DNA of 64,000 nt from Glandiceps talaboti (taxonomy: Eukaryota > Hemichordata > Enteropneusta > Spengelidae). The notes beneath the pieces were generated by a model. It did no database searches. It saw only the letters and a program-made list of their open reading frames with translations, and was not told the origin of the DNA. The number at the start of each line of letters is the position of its first letter. The stretch's first letter is position 1. Location: contig NC_135560.1 of NCBI RefSeq assembly GCF_964340395.1, positions 20,143,675-20,207,674 on the forward strand, in the 5' to 3' direction. Shown one piece after another: positions 52,532 through 64,000 of the stretch. Both the position numbers and the translations under genes were made by a program.

Positions 52532-53096
52532 TAGCAGTAGTCCACAGACTTCTAAACATAGTATGTAGAGTACCAAATTAGCAGTAGTCCATGGCACATA
52601 GACTTCTAAACACTGTATCTAGACTACCAAATTAGTAGTAGTCCAGGGCACATATACTAGTAAACATTGTATCTAGACTACTAAACATTGTATCTAGACT
52701 ACCAAATTAGTAGTAGTCCCGGACACATAGAATATAAACATGATATCTAGACTACTGTGGAGTCATGATGGGTGAATGGTTAGCGTGACCGGCTTGGAAT
52801 CTACAGGTTGCAGGTTCGAGCCCCGTCGCAGCCTGCTGTTTGTTTCTGAGTGGCTAAAGTCCTTGGGCAAAATTTGAACCACGACTGTGCCTCAGTCAAC
52901 CCAGCTGTATAATTGGGGACCTGGTAGGATGTAGGTTGCAATGTAAAGGCTTTAATCCTATGTGCTTAAATGGTTGCAATGGATTGTATGCTCCCCGGGG
53001 AGTTGAGGAAAACCAACATTATTATTATTATTACCAAATTAGTACTGTAGTAGTCCAGGACACATAGACTACTAGACATTGTATCTAGACTACCAA
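52532..53096. repeat. Second block of the 54-bp minisatellite, split by a SINE
   Basis: Five or so diverged units lie at 52532-52751 and one at 53032-53096, on either side of the SINE. They share GTATCTAGACTACCAAATTA and GTAGTCCAGG with the array at 7.2 kb. It lies just downstream of the GBA2 coding end. Confidence 0.85.
52752..53035 (+). mobile_element. Full tRNA-derived SINE with (ATT)n tail
   Basis: The head has an A-box-like TGGGTGAATGGTTAGCG and a B box GGTTCGAGCCCC. The body continues with CAGTCAACCCAGCTGTATAA, GGGGACCTGGTAGGATG, AATCCTATGTGCTTA and GTATGCTCCCCGGGG. It ends in (ATT)n. It is inserted inside the 54-bp minisatellite block, which resumes at 53032. It is the best preserved of the three related copies here. 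Confidence 0.8.
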
Positions 53097-53779
53097 GTGT
53101 AGAAGTTTGTTGTCTGATAGACCATTGTAGGAAATCAATAGAAATTGTAGCTGGAGTAGATCTATCAAACATAGAAGTTAAACATTAGTTCTGTATGTGT
53201 TTTGTAATTTAATGTGACTAATTAGTATTATCATAATTATTATAAGTGAAAATATATAATTATACAGTTTTGAATATATATAACTGCAAGTATATATAAA
53301 GTAATTCATTGATGTTTCTTGCCATAATGTTTATGTGAAGCAAAGCAAAGAGTCTAGATTTTGACTCAAGTTTAAATGTCGGATCAAATGCTCAGGGACC
53401 ACAACATGTTCTTTTTTGGAAATGCAAGATTTTGCTTTTAGATATGTATCAAAAACAGGATAGAAAAAGTTGTTTTATATATATCCTGTTTTCTGTTTGA
53501 TGATAAGCTTTTGATACTCTACACAAATTACCAAAGGTGAATACAAACTGAATATTCATTGAATTCATCATCTTTACATTCAAATCCCTCCATCACTGAT
53601 AGAGGAACTGTGATTTACGCCATTAGGGTTTCTCTCTCAGAGTTTTCAATATATACACTATCAGTCTCAGAGTTCACAATATTTGCACCATCAGGGTGTC
53701 TACCTAAAGTGATGGATTACTGCAATACAGTTTACTTGTGCCTTTCTCTTTTACTTAAAATGTGAGTGTACCTTTTGTA

Positions 53780-53785
53780 AATAAA
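53780..53785 (+). terminator. Candidate GBA2 polyadenylation signal
   Basis: AATAAA about 1.55 kb after the GBA2 stop, followed by GT-rich sequence (ggtgtac). If used, the GBA2 3' UTR would contain the 54-bp repeats and the SINE at 52.5-53.1 kb. An earlier variant signal cannot be excluded. Confidence 0.3.
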
Positions 53786-53999
53786 TGGTGTACAGCATCA
53801 GCTACAAATGGCAAGACTGCCACCAGACGGAAGAACCAGTCACATATTTACATCAAAGGTCTTGGTTATAAGTCAAATCCAATGAAATGTGATGTATTGA
53901 ATTAAATTAAAGTTTACTACAGGTATATATCAACTGATTTAATGATACTGTAAAGTATATAAATGGGTAAATTTGCATTAAAATTACACTTAAAATTAG

Positions 54000-54205
54000 A
54001 CTGTTTGCATTTTATGCACATATTTGCATACATGTGATATATTTGGGCATGTGTGTTACCAGGATATGTGTGTATACTTCTGTGAGTGGACAGCATATGA
54101 AGGTAATGTTAGATGGGTAGATTCGTAATAAAACTGCACTCGAATGAGATTCTTTGCATTTTATGCACATATTTGCATACATGTGATATGTTTGGGCATG
54201 TGACT
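54000..54205. repeat. Two diverged copies, about 149 bp apart
   Basis: TTTGCATTTTATGCACATAT then TTGCATACATGTGATAT and TTTGGGCATGTG occurs at about 54004 and 54153. Confidence 0.75.
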
Positions 54206-54419
54206 GTTACCATATATGCATATGTGTGTTTCTGTGTGAGGTATTGGCATTCTTGCTGTATATTATAGAAATCAACCAGGAATGTCTAAATGTAAACATC
54301 TATGAAAAATATGGACTAATGAAGATCACCAATTTGTAATTTTTTAAAACTAAACATAATTAAATGCAATGATTTACAAAGGTTATAACACATAAACAGT
54401 TCAAAGTTTTAGCATTGAG

Positions 54420-54605
54420 CTTTTGAGGTGTCTTGGTTGATGGTCCTCATCAGAATGACAAATTCCATCAAACAGATCATGACTGTGCCCCAGTTTAATA
54501 ACCCAGCTGTATATAGGGACCTTGAAGGATAGAGGTTGCTATTAAAAAGACTTAATCCTTTCGTCTTTAACACATGGATTGTATGCTCCCTAGGTAATAT
54601 AGAGT
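54420..54605 (+). mobile_element. Degenerate SINE body copy
   Basis: Shares GACTGTGCC, AACCCAGCTGTATA, GGGACCTTGAAGGAT, TTAATCC and GGATTGTATGCTCCC in order with the SINE at 52752. The head is not recognisable. Confidence 0.5.
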
Positions 54606-57082
54606 TATAACACATCATTTTCATATAGCCTTCAATGATTGGTTAGGATTGTGTCACATCATGGTATGGACTAGTGACCTCAATTTGCATGGAACATGCA
54701 CTAGTCATATTGTATTTTCCCTATGGCAATGTATCATTGGAGTCTTTCAAGTGATTTACTTTCACTATGGAAAGAATATGTGCCTGAGAATGTGATACAT
54801 TAATTGCCTAGTCTTATTCTAGTAATAGTAGATATCATAGAGGGGGAGGGGGGGGACAGTTGCTGTAAAACAACCCAGGAGGTAATAGATCTCTACTAAT
54901 GTCCTCATAGCCAACAATAAGTGTATATTGTTATGGTGTTATAGGTCTCTGTCTTGGGTAGTAATTGAAAAGAACTGATAGTTATAGTATGGGTCAGAGC
55001 CTATAATAGTGGTTTTCAGGACACTTTAGGGTAACTAGTCTGTTATTTTGTCCAAGGCGAAGTTGCACTCGTGGTTTAGAGTTTGCAGACGCTTTCTTTG
55101 TGTAAATAGTGTCCTGTTAAATCGTGGAACTGAGAGTACAGTTAAAATAATGGGGACAAGTTGGAGGGAGTATAAGTTATAAAATAACTTGCGTTATGAA
55201 GACCACAGTTTTTACATTGAATACGATGTACATTTATTGATGACATCATGTCTATACATAGGTTCTACCACTACATTTCATAACAGCACAATATGTTATA
55301 ATTATAACTAATCATCAAATACAATATGTCATTTTGAGATTCCATCTTGACCTCGGCCTCAACCGAAAATATTTTCCATTTACAAAAATATCAAAATGCT
55401 TTTCCAAACTGAAAGTAACAATTCATGAATATAAGGCATTCACCCAAAAGCCACATACAAAAAGTATTGTATTATTAGTAATGTACTTGGTAATTGTTCA
55501 GAACGCTTCACTCTGAAAAAAAAGACCCATACAGTTACTATGACTACAGAATGAAACTTTGTAGTGAAGACATATAAAAAACACTACGGTTAAATTGGTA
55601 TCAATATATTTGATTATATATATCTATGGTGTACTTTCTGAAACCTTGGCAATAATAATTAATGTAAATATTTTTTATGGATAAATTGTTAATACACATT
55701 ACATTTAAATATAAGGCTATGTGACCTGTCCTTTGAATAACTGTTTTAACCATGACAATTTTTGCACTTTTCTCAGTCTTTTTATGCTGGTTGAAAAAAA
55801 TCTGTCGGAAACGGCTGAAATGTGGTAAAATTCACTTACTTATCAATACATTTGACTTTACTATTTGGTGATGGAACCTAGCCAACATCTCTGGCTGCCT
55901 CTAACACTGAAATTAACTTAAAAAAACTTTTCTCCTTTAAACACTACTTATACGGACCAATTTACTTTTATGAAAAGTTTTCACAAAAATGAGCCTACAC
56001 TTGTGACAGAGCATAAATAGACAAAGTCACCATCTTTGAAAATAATTAACACAATGAGGCATCCCATTGGACATTGGATGATAGATAACAGCCAATCAGG
56101 TTAACTGGTCATGGTATAGTAACAAATGCAGCCATCTTATGAAGGCCTTCACAAGTAATGACACACAGATAGTATGGTTGGAATTCCATGATTATTCAAA
56201 ACAAATATACAATACGTATATATATTTCAGAATCCATTGTTACCATAAAAAAGTCTTGTGTATGAAGTAGGTGAATTTTACCCTCTACTTTTAACTTTTG
56301 AAATTTACTACAAAAGAATTACAATTTTTAGAGATGTATACAAGACACAAATGAAAATCATCGAACACATGTGGCATGAATTAAACAGTATATTAAAATT
56401 ACATTATTCAGAAACTTTATTTGTCTTACAGTGTATGTTCATTTCACTCAGTCAGATCTAGGAGCTATCAAACTTTAAAATATGTTGTTTTTTCCCCAAC
56501 AAATTAAATGTGGGATAAAAATTGGAACCATGGGATTTTTGCTGGTAAATACGAAGAGCAAATCTGAAATCAGGTTGCGTGAATAATTGAAGTCTGTCTT
56601 TGTCTACTGTAAGGCCTATAAACTATTCATAGCTTTACTTTATATCAGAATATATGTTTATGGAATCACCCTGTAGACATGATATATTACACTGGTGAGA
56701 GCACTTTCAACAAGCTAAGGCAAAAACAAACTAAAACTAGAATTTTGTAACATATTGACATTAACCTATCAGTTGACAATGATATGATTCATTTCACAGA
56801 AGAAGGACTCACAGTCTTTGGGAAGACCAATTCAGTGTTTTATTTGATGTAGGATTCCTGTGTACAGTATCAGAGCCTTCCAGTGTTTTATTTGATGTAG
56901 AATTCAGTGTACATGCAGTACAGTTTTTACACTACCTAAATTACAGGGTGATTATAACCACATCATCAAGGCACTCATATCGTTCATTATTTAATCCACT
57001 ACACGCCACAACAATAGTTTTAATTAACGACTGTAGTTTTATGAAACTGGGGATGTCACGATCTTAGTTGGTAGTGATAAGT

Positions 57083-57083
<1 letters not shown>

Positions 57084-57126
<43 letters not shown>
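57084..57126. repeat. (CA)n microsatellite
   Basis: About 21 CA units. Confidence 0.95.
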
Positions 57127-57127
<1 letters not shown>

Positions 57128-58319
57128 CTAGAGTACATGTACCAGATTCCTAAAAAACTGAGAAAGACAACACAACTAATATTTCACATAGTCTTTCATA
57201 TCTATTTTACTTGATGTCTTTAGTGACATTGAAAGTGTGGTAATTGAATGACAACTGTTGACACAAAAATGGACACAGTTGATATAAAAGTCATCAATGA
57301 AATCATCGTGTCTCTATTTCTTTAAGACAGTCAAACTTACATAAGTGTAGACCCTTTGCTTGGTTGATTTTGGGTTATGTTCTTTCAACACTTGCTTTGA
57401 CATTGCCTGATGTTTTGCAACTCAAACTTATGATTTCACATAAATGAAAGCTAAACCAATAATACATACATCTACTAAGTCCACAAAATAGTTTCCTTTG
57501 TGATACTGGCTGGCCGTATGAACTGAAGTGTTCAACTCCATTCCTATCACATGGTGTCATTGCTAACATCATCTGACACAACAGGCAGATTTAAAACCTG
57601 TAAGAAGTTGTGGCTTGTTTTCTGGCTGACATTTTACTAAAAGTCAGCTCACATATCAAAGCAATTGTGGAAAGGACATAGCCAAATAGTCTATCGGCTA
57701 AACTTACACCATTTTCTATATGCAAACAATGATAATTATCACATCAGTACAGTACCTTACACTGTCCATCTATTCAGTCAACATTTCTGAGATATCTCCA
57801 ACTATAAAGTATAGCTAGAAGTAAAATATTACTATACAATGTCATGCAATTTGTGTTCTAGGACTCATAACACTGCATTACTGAGGGAAGACATTTCTTT
57901 TAAGCAATATATGAACTTTATAGCACCCTGATCACTTTACTTTTATATTTACACAGAAATAAAATGCACCTTTCAAATAAACAGCTCCCTCTGCCAATGG
58001 TGTATGGTGAGTATAAAGGAAGAAAAGAAAATGCATTTCACAAGTAAGTGACACACAGTAGAAGTGAAACTTAGATAAGGAAATGATTCACTTTTCCTAT
58101 TAATACTCTTAAACACACCACAGGAGGGTACACATATTTGAAATGTCTTGTTTGTTTTTCAGGAAAACTTTTGGCACTTTTGACAAAAAATATCATCATA
58201 ACTTATCATTTGAAAGACTGCTGTGACTATTCACAGAGGGTACACTGTGAATGTCAATTATATTCCAGGTTGTTTGCTCAAGTGCTGTTAATTGCATGAT
58301 AACAATCTACAATCATTCA

Positions 58320-58620
58320 TTCATTTTCCAAAGCCAGTCTAAGGAGCTCTAATTTATGCTTTTGAACATCAACTTCCCAAAGTTAGACTGAGGGTTCTAA
58401 TTTGTTTTCAAACATACTTCTCCAATTACTATCACAATTATTTGTAATTTCTACTTTCACATGGCAATTCCAATGAAGGGGTTCTACTTTATGCCTTCAC
58501 ACATGCACTTCTCATGACTAGACTAAGGGGTTCTTAGTGTCTTCATTCACAAATTCATAGCTAGACTAAAGGGGTTCTTAGTTTCTGCGTTCATACATTC
58601 ACATCACTTCTAAGCTACTA
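58320..58620. repeat. Degenerate repeats of a gactaaggggttct motif
   Basis: Four to five copies of AGACTAAGGGGTTCT-like sequence, each followed by a TTTATGCTTTC/TTCATTC-like segment, at irregular spacing. Confidence 0.5.
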
Positions 58621-59984
58621 CCACAGGTATATTGATTTCTGATACTAAATATTCACTATGACATGGCAGAAGTTAGTTGATTCAAATGAAATATTACAGT
58701 CACAAAAACATGGAACTTGTTAATTAATGAAGTACAAAACTTTTACTAATCACGTCATATATTCACAAACCACTTATAAGTCAGAATAGTGAAAGCTACT
58801 TCATTTGAAATCACTAACAGTATTTCAATACAAGTTTTGCCAATAAGACAATCCAGTCATTAATACCATAATAGGTGAAGGGAACAAGCGCAGGAAACAA
58901 AACAAACTTCCATGCAAATCTGATGCCATTATTCCACTTTTGTAGAATGTATACATTAACTTGAAATGAGACATGCAGAGAGATGACTTGTAGTCTATGA
59001 ACTAAAATAACATCTTGAGGTCTTTTGTGTTATCAGCAGTTTTGACTATTAAAATCATCACAACCTCAGATGTAACACTGAGATTTGTCTCATACTATCA
59101 CAGGAAGTTATCTGTTAAGCCAATACAAGTCGAGTCAGATCAATGTTGATGTATTGTGTATACATGTTGGATGTCAGATTTATTCCTCTTTATTACCAAT
59201 ACACATGTCACATCCTCTTCTATTCTAACACTTAACATACAATGCAGAATTACTTGCTGGGCAAATGCAAGTTTTGAAAATCGACTAATGCAGTAAAGCC
59301 AAAAGTTGCCATCTGCACATTTACCTGGTATTTGCTTATACCTCACTCTAATTCACTGAAACTTTTGTATAATTATGTAATTAACATTCAAAGCCTCCCT
59401 CTCATGTGTTAATCTAATTGGTCAGTAAACTTTCATCTGCAGCCTCAATATCATACATTAAACTGATTGGTTGCTTACTTGACATTCAGGGCCTTAATCT
59501 CATGCAATGATCTGATTGGACTACAACTCACATTTTACTTTCTAACTCTCATTAATTAATCAGATATATATTACTTGTTATCTACCAACTGGACTGGTCT
59601 CTGTTTGATATGGAACATTTGAAAATTTGTTTTCAAATTGTATAAAACTTAGAAACAGGCTTTTTATGGTTAAAAGTAGGCTTAGAGTTATACATCAACT
59701 TTAGCAATATCAGTCAACATTTCAAGGGGAGGCACGATGGTAGGAAAGAGATTCCATATTTCAAAAGAATCTCTAAAAGTCATTTATATGACATTTCATG
59801 ACAGTGCAGACACAATGACAGAATGCTGTACACCTAATATGTACAATTGTTAATCTAGACAGACATTCAAGTGTTACATCTAAAGACTTATGTAATTGTT
59901 ATAACTGTTGTAATATAAGCTGTTCAAGTTAACTTGAGCTATATGATTGGATATCAATACGATAGTTTATCGTCTGCACATGCC

Positions 59985-60370
59985 ATTCCATTATGCTCAC
60001 ATGGCATATATATGACAGCCACATTATGCTCACACAGTCAACACACGCCATTCCATTATGCTCACATGGCATATACATGACAGCCATATTATGCTCACAT
60101 GGTCAACACATGCCATTCCATTATGTTCACAAGGTATATACATGACAGCCACATAATGCTCACATGGTCAACACATGCCATTCCATTATGCTCACATGGC
60201 ATATACATGACAGCCACATAATGCTCACATGGTCAACACATGCCATTACATTATGCTCATATGGCATATACAAGCCACATAATGCTCACATGGTCAACAC
60301 ATGCCATTACATTATGCTCACATGGCATATACATGACAGCCACATTATGCTCACATGGTCGAATCGACAT
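59985..60370. repeat. About 60-bp minisatellite, 6 copies
   Basis: Unit CATTATGCTCACATGGCATA, TACATGACAGCCACATAATG, CTCACATGGTCAACACATGC. Copies differ in length by a few bases. Plus-strand ORFs over it are repeat translations, not genes. Confidence 0.9.
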
Positions 60371-60798
60371 TGTGTTCACATGGTCTCCTCAGACTGGTCT
60401 GAGCATGGTCACATGCCATCTTCATAACTCTCAGATGGCTTCAAATGCCATTCACACAATGCTCACCATCGTCACATCATCCACATAATGTCCACAATTG
60501 GGTCTACACATTGAGTGTAAGTGATATATTCCAGTTCATTTGCTGGTTCAAATTCATATTTGAAGGGTCTGCATCCCTATCTCACTGTTTCTTCTATCCA
60601 ATAGGACTTAATGCATACTTGGCATCACACAACTGTTTTTTACATTGTGTGTCATCATTTAAACTGTATCTTGTCAAATGGAGTCAGGCAGTTTACACCT
60701 TAGTTTAAAAAGCTTCAAATCTAAAGGCAGCAATCTGATGACCTTTGAACTTATTGCTTTATTAGGTTTTTCCAGGGAACTATAAATAAACATTGACA

Positions 60799-60801
<3 letters not shown>

Positions 60802-60850
<49 letters not shown>
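60802..60850. repeat. (CA)n microsatellite
   Basis: About 24 CA units. Confidence 0.95.
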
Positions 60851-60852
<2 letters not shown>

Positions 60853-62004
60853 ACACATACATTGTAGACTGTTAAATTGTATTAAATATCACATTGATTG
60901 ATTTACAGTACCGTACAGTGCAGTTGTTATCAAATATACCTATTTTAAAACTACATCATTCTAGAATTGGTTGTTACAAGATATTCACAAGTCATGCTTC
61001 TCCTATATTGTACGTATCTTGCTTCACACATTACTTTTTTGGACAGACACAGTACATGTAACTAATTTCTCACATTGAAAACTTCAGTAATCAAGTGTAC
61101 TCAGTTAATTATATATAGCAACATGTGAGCATTACAGGACACTCTAATTTGCCATCAACTATTTATGAAAATATGCATATATTACAACTCATAAGAGTAC
61201 ATGGATTCTATAACTTACTGCCATACCTGGTTGGCAATGTCTTTCAAATAACATTGTTTAGATCTAAACTGCACTGTTCTTCCTGAATAAAGTAACAAGC
61301 CCATGTGTACTTTCTGAGCATTCTCTCAAATTAAATGAACACATATTCCAAACTACTTTTGATTAAAACAGCTACTTGAAGGTGTAGCAGTCTCAGCCTT
61401 TTTGAGAAAACATTCTAGAGAGAACATACGGCTTACTCTTACTGACCTTGACACTTGTGAATTGTGACTCCCAATACCTAAACACCAGTATACATAATTA
61501 TGTATGTTTTTTATGCAATTCACCTAGACAACCACAAAGTTGGTGTTATTTCAATTTGTACCACCCGAGTAAAGTCATTTCTATGTGCTATACTTATATA
61601 GAATTCATAATAGATGAAAGATAAGCTTCAATTACTTCCATTGTAAGTATAGTATGTAGTGTCTCTAAATTAATCAATCTGTATAGTGTTACCATTACAA
61701 AGCAAGTAAGACAAGATATTAAAAATTGTCTAGATCTCATGTACAGTTACATAAAATCACAGCTGTGATGCTGTCACTCACTTGATGCAGACTGTAGACT
61801 GTATGTTACGTTGCTCTGCCCTCAACAGTCTTTGTGAGGCATGGCATAATTACAGACTACGCACATTGTAATCAGTAAGCTTTTGGTCAGCTGGTAACAT
61901 TATTTACAAACTAACCAAGGTAGATGGACACCGTTCTAGGCTTATTGAAATGCTGTTATTTTACACCTGATACGAACGTTATAAATGGCTAGTATTATGA
62001 GGTA

Positions 62005-62175
62005 CATAGTGGAATTGCTTTACTTGAGTGTTATAGATTGTAATGTGACACAGTGGAATTGCTTTACTTGGGTGTTACAGGTTGTAATGAAGCATACCGT
62101 GGAATTGCTTTACTTGGTGTTACAGGTTGTATATGGAACAGTGGAATGGATTTACATGGGTGTTACAGGTTGTTA
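62005..62175. repeat. Four degenerate tandem units
   Basis: GTGGAATTGCTTTACTTGGG, TGTTACAGGTTGTAATG repeated with variable spacing of about 45-60 bp. Confidence 0.8.
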
Positions 62176-63139
62176 TTAACTGTATTATCAGAACAATCTA
62201 TGCATACTAAGACTTTATTTTCAAATCATTAGGCTCTGGCATCTAAATTTCCTTCCCAGTCTTTCACAAATTAATTCAACTGATATGTTCCAATCTATTA
62301 ATAAACCTACAAGAACATTCTGCAAACGCAATATTTTTTTGAACAGTTTTGGTCCAAAATGAGTCTAGATACATTCTAATGATAGATTAAACATCTGTAC
62401 AGCAACACTTCAGTGTTCACTAAGAAAAGAAAATTTTGATTTTTTAGAGAAATTTGAAAGTAAATATATCTCTTTATAGCTTTTTTTTAAAGTGCAAGTA
62501 AATAAGGATTGGAGAAAAGCAATGAATTGACCAATAAATTAAAGCACCGATACAGTGGGAAGATACATATGTGAGAATCAGAACGATATACCTTTTATTA
62601 AAAATTTTCTTGGAACACCTCAAGAACCTTTTCCTTGACATTACATAAACTATTATCAATCTTAATATATCACACATTATTATTACAATTGTTTTCATTT
62701 CGAAAACTTAATATGAAATGTTTTTCTCTTTATATTTTTTTTTTGTAATTAGCATTTTACAAAGAATTATATGTGATAATGGGTATATAAATATTAGCAT
62801 TCCATCAATTTTTCATTTAATTGAGGTTCAATGGGACAAATCTGAAATCAGTTTCAGTTGAGTTGTTCTATGAGATTTTCTGCTATCCCATCAAGACATT
62901 GCAAATGGAAGGTTCTTCCATAGAAACTAATTTGAGGGATCTTGTTGATCGTATATCATAAGTACAAGAGTATGTAATCTATTCTATCCGTTTCTGATAC
63001 ATAGAGAACCATGTATTTTAAAACACAGATCCATGCTTTCGTTGTTTACATGGAGGGTTGGTAGACTAACACACTCACTGGAATTGCTGACTTTTTATAT
63101 GTCTTCAAAATGGTTAAATAGATAAAATGATTAATGTTA

Positions 63140-63363
63140 TCAATCACTTTCTTCACTGTCATCATAGTCGTACCATTCAGGCTCTTCAACCATACCATTT
63201 TGTTGGGCATACTCAATGATAGAAAAATGACAGAACTCATATTGGTCTGGAGTTTGAATACTGAATGCTCTCTGTGTTCTCATGCGACGTACTGTGCTGG
63301 CGATGTCCACTTTTCTAGTGTCATTCAGTCTGGCTATGCTTATGTCCAATGTACAGAAGGTTC
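63140..63363 (-). CDS. PTPN9: PTPN9 (MEG2) C-terminal exon, partial gene
   Basis: This is the last coding exon of a cytoplasmic tyrosine phosphatase that has a CRAL-TRIO lipid-binding domain and acts on secretory vesicles. The acceptor is ctcctctttcag, and the exon opens in phase 1, so the preceding codon completes G before TFCTLDISIARL. That is the segment just after the HCSAGxGRT P-loop, which must lie in an upstream exon beyond 64000. The following VRRMRTQRAFSIQTPDQYEF is nearly the PTPN9 signature (human has the same MRTQRAFSIQTP stretch). After EYAQQNGMV the human tail is replaced by a short acidic, tyrosine-containing end (EEPEWYDYDDSEESD). Stop is TGA at 63142-63140. No other exon of this gene is visible between 63364 and the window edge. 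It points tail-to-tail with GBA2. Confidence 0.88.
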
Positions 63364-64000
63364 CTGAAAGAGGAGATAGATGACAAGAGAGTGAATATAA
63401 ATGAACCCTAGACCTGTAGGGTAATCAGTTTCCCTCCTGGAGATTTGGATTTCATGTCTTCTATAATTACATCTGAAACAACTTGTTAATATATACATGC
63501 CCTTCAACACCATTAAAGCAAAAGTTCAGTCGGGCCTACTTTCATCTGATTAAAATCTGATGTGGTGAATACATTTACTATAATCTCACCGACTCAATAC
63601 TTTTTGTGTATGTCAAGACAAAATTGGCATCTGACGTTGTTATTACAGATATAATATTGGTTTCCTTGATATTTTAGTTTAAATGATGTCATTAAATTGT
63701 TTATATGTGGTGACTTCTGTCAATATCAAATAATGATCAAACACGTTTCAATACGTGGAGTACTATTGGTACTATTAAAACACAACAAAAATTAACCTCC
63801 CCCTCCAAATAAAAAAACAGGTGAACCAGACTTTAATGAGACACAAGATAAGTTTACAAACTTTTTATTCAAGTTCAAATAATTAGATAAAACCTTGATT
63901 AAACTGTTCTATTATTATGTTAATATTGATGCATGCCTTCTGTAACATTGCAGTTGACGTTTGGCATTGTTAGAAAAGTTGAGTGCATAGGAGGATTTCC

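Larger units (their letters stand above)
54611..63139. other. GBA2-PTPN9 intergenic region, including the PTPN9 3' UTR
   Basis: No exon-like segment found in 8.5 kb. Part of the right side must be the PTPN9 3' UTR (minus strand); a candidate AATAAA lies at about 62594-62599. Minisatellites occur at 58.3, 60.0 and 62.0 kb and (CA)n at 57.1 and 60.8 kb. Confidence 0.5.

Noticed and set aside
52752-52830. True tRNA gene from the good B box
   Set aside because: No acceptor-stem pairing, and the tRNA-like part runs straight into a SINE body shared with two other copies.
60164-60488. ORFs of HAITLCSHGIYM-like repeats
   Set aside because: About 60-bp minisatellite read in two frames.

Overview
This is eukaryotic nuclear DNA from an invertebrate animal, probably marine. 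Genes are split by GT-AG introns, the DNA is AT-rich, and microsatellites, minisatellites, tRNA-derived SINEs and MITEs are dense. The gene set is animal. I cannot name the species. A lophotrochozoan, hemichordate or cephalochordate would all fit; this is inference from repeat style, not a match.

Three genes are identified with confidence, all in the right half. RGP1 (minus strand, 8 coding exons, 36359-41986) encodes the arrestin-like subunit of the RIC1-RGP1 GEF for Rab6. GBA2 (plus strand, 16 coding exons, 42452-52230) encodes the GH116 non-lysosomal glucosylceramidase. Both reading frames assemble without a stop or phase break (383 and 835 codons). The two start codons lie 465 bp apart, head to head, over a probable shared promoter. 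The same pair is adjacent and divergent in human. At the right edge, 63140-63363 (minus strand) is the last coding exon of PTPN9/MEG2, a CRAL-TRIO tyrosine phosphatase; the rest of that gene lies beyond the window.

The left 36 kb has no gene I can name. Several short open segments have matching splice signals: on the minus strand at 5350-5609, 7975-8010, 10.24-10.38 kb and 11047-11134 (possibly one gene), and at 17913-17951, 25529-25708, 29245-29304 and 33902-33945; on the plus strand at 14683-14757, 28744-28806 and 32927-32992. These are candidates only.

Repeats dominate the rest. There are minisatellites of 47 bp (2052-3255), 54 bp (7242-7700, with a second block at 52.5-53.1 kb split by a SINE), 34 bp (11119-11353) and about 60 bp (60 kb). 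Other elements are a perfect 144-bp tandem duplication (8037-8324), a hAT-like MITE (12188-12578), a TA-flanked MITE family with three copies, two long hairpins, a 5'-truncated LINE end (9305-9480), at least four SINE copies and very long di- and tetranucleotide arrays. A tRNA-like unit recurs three times inside (TA)n arrays.
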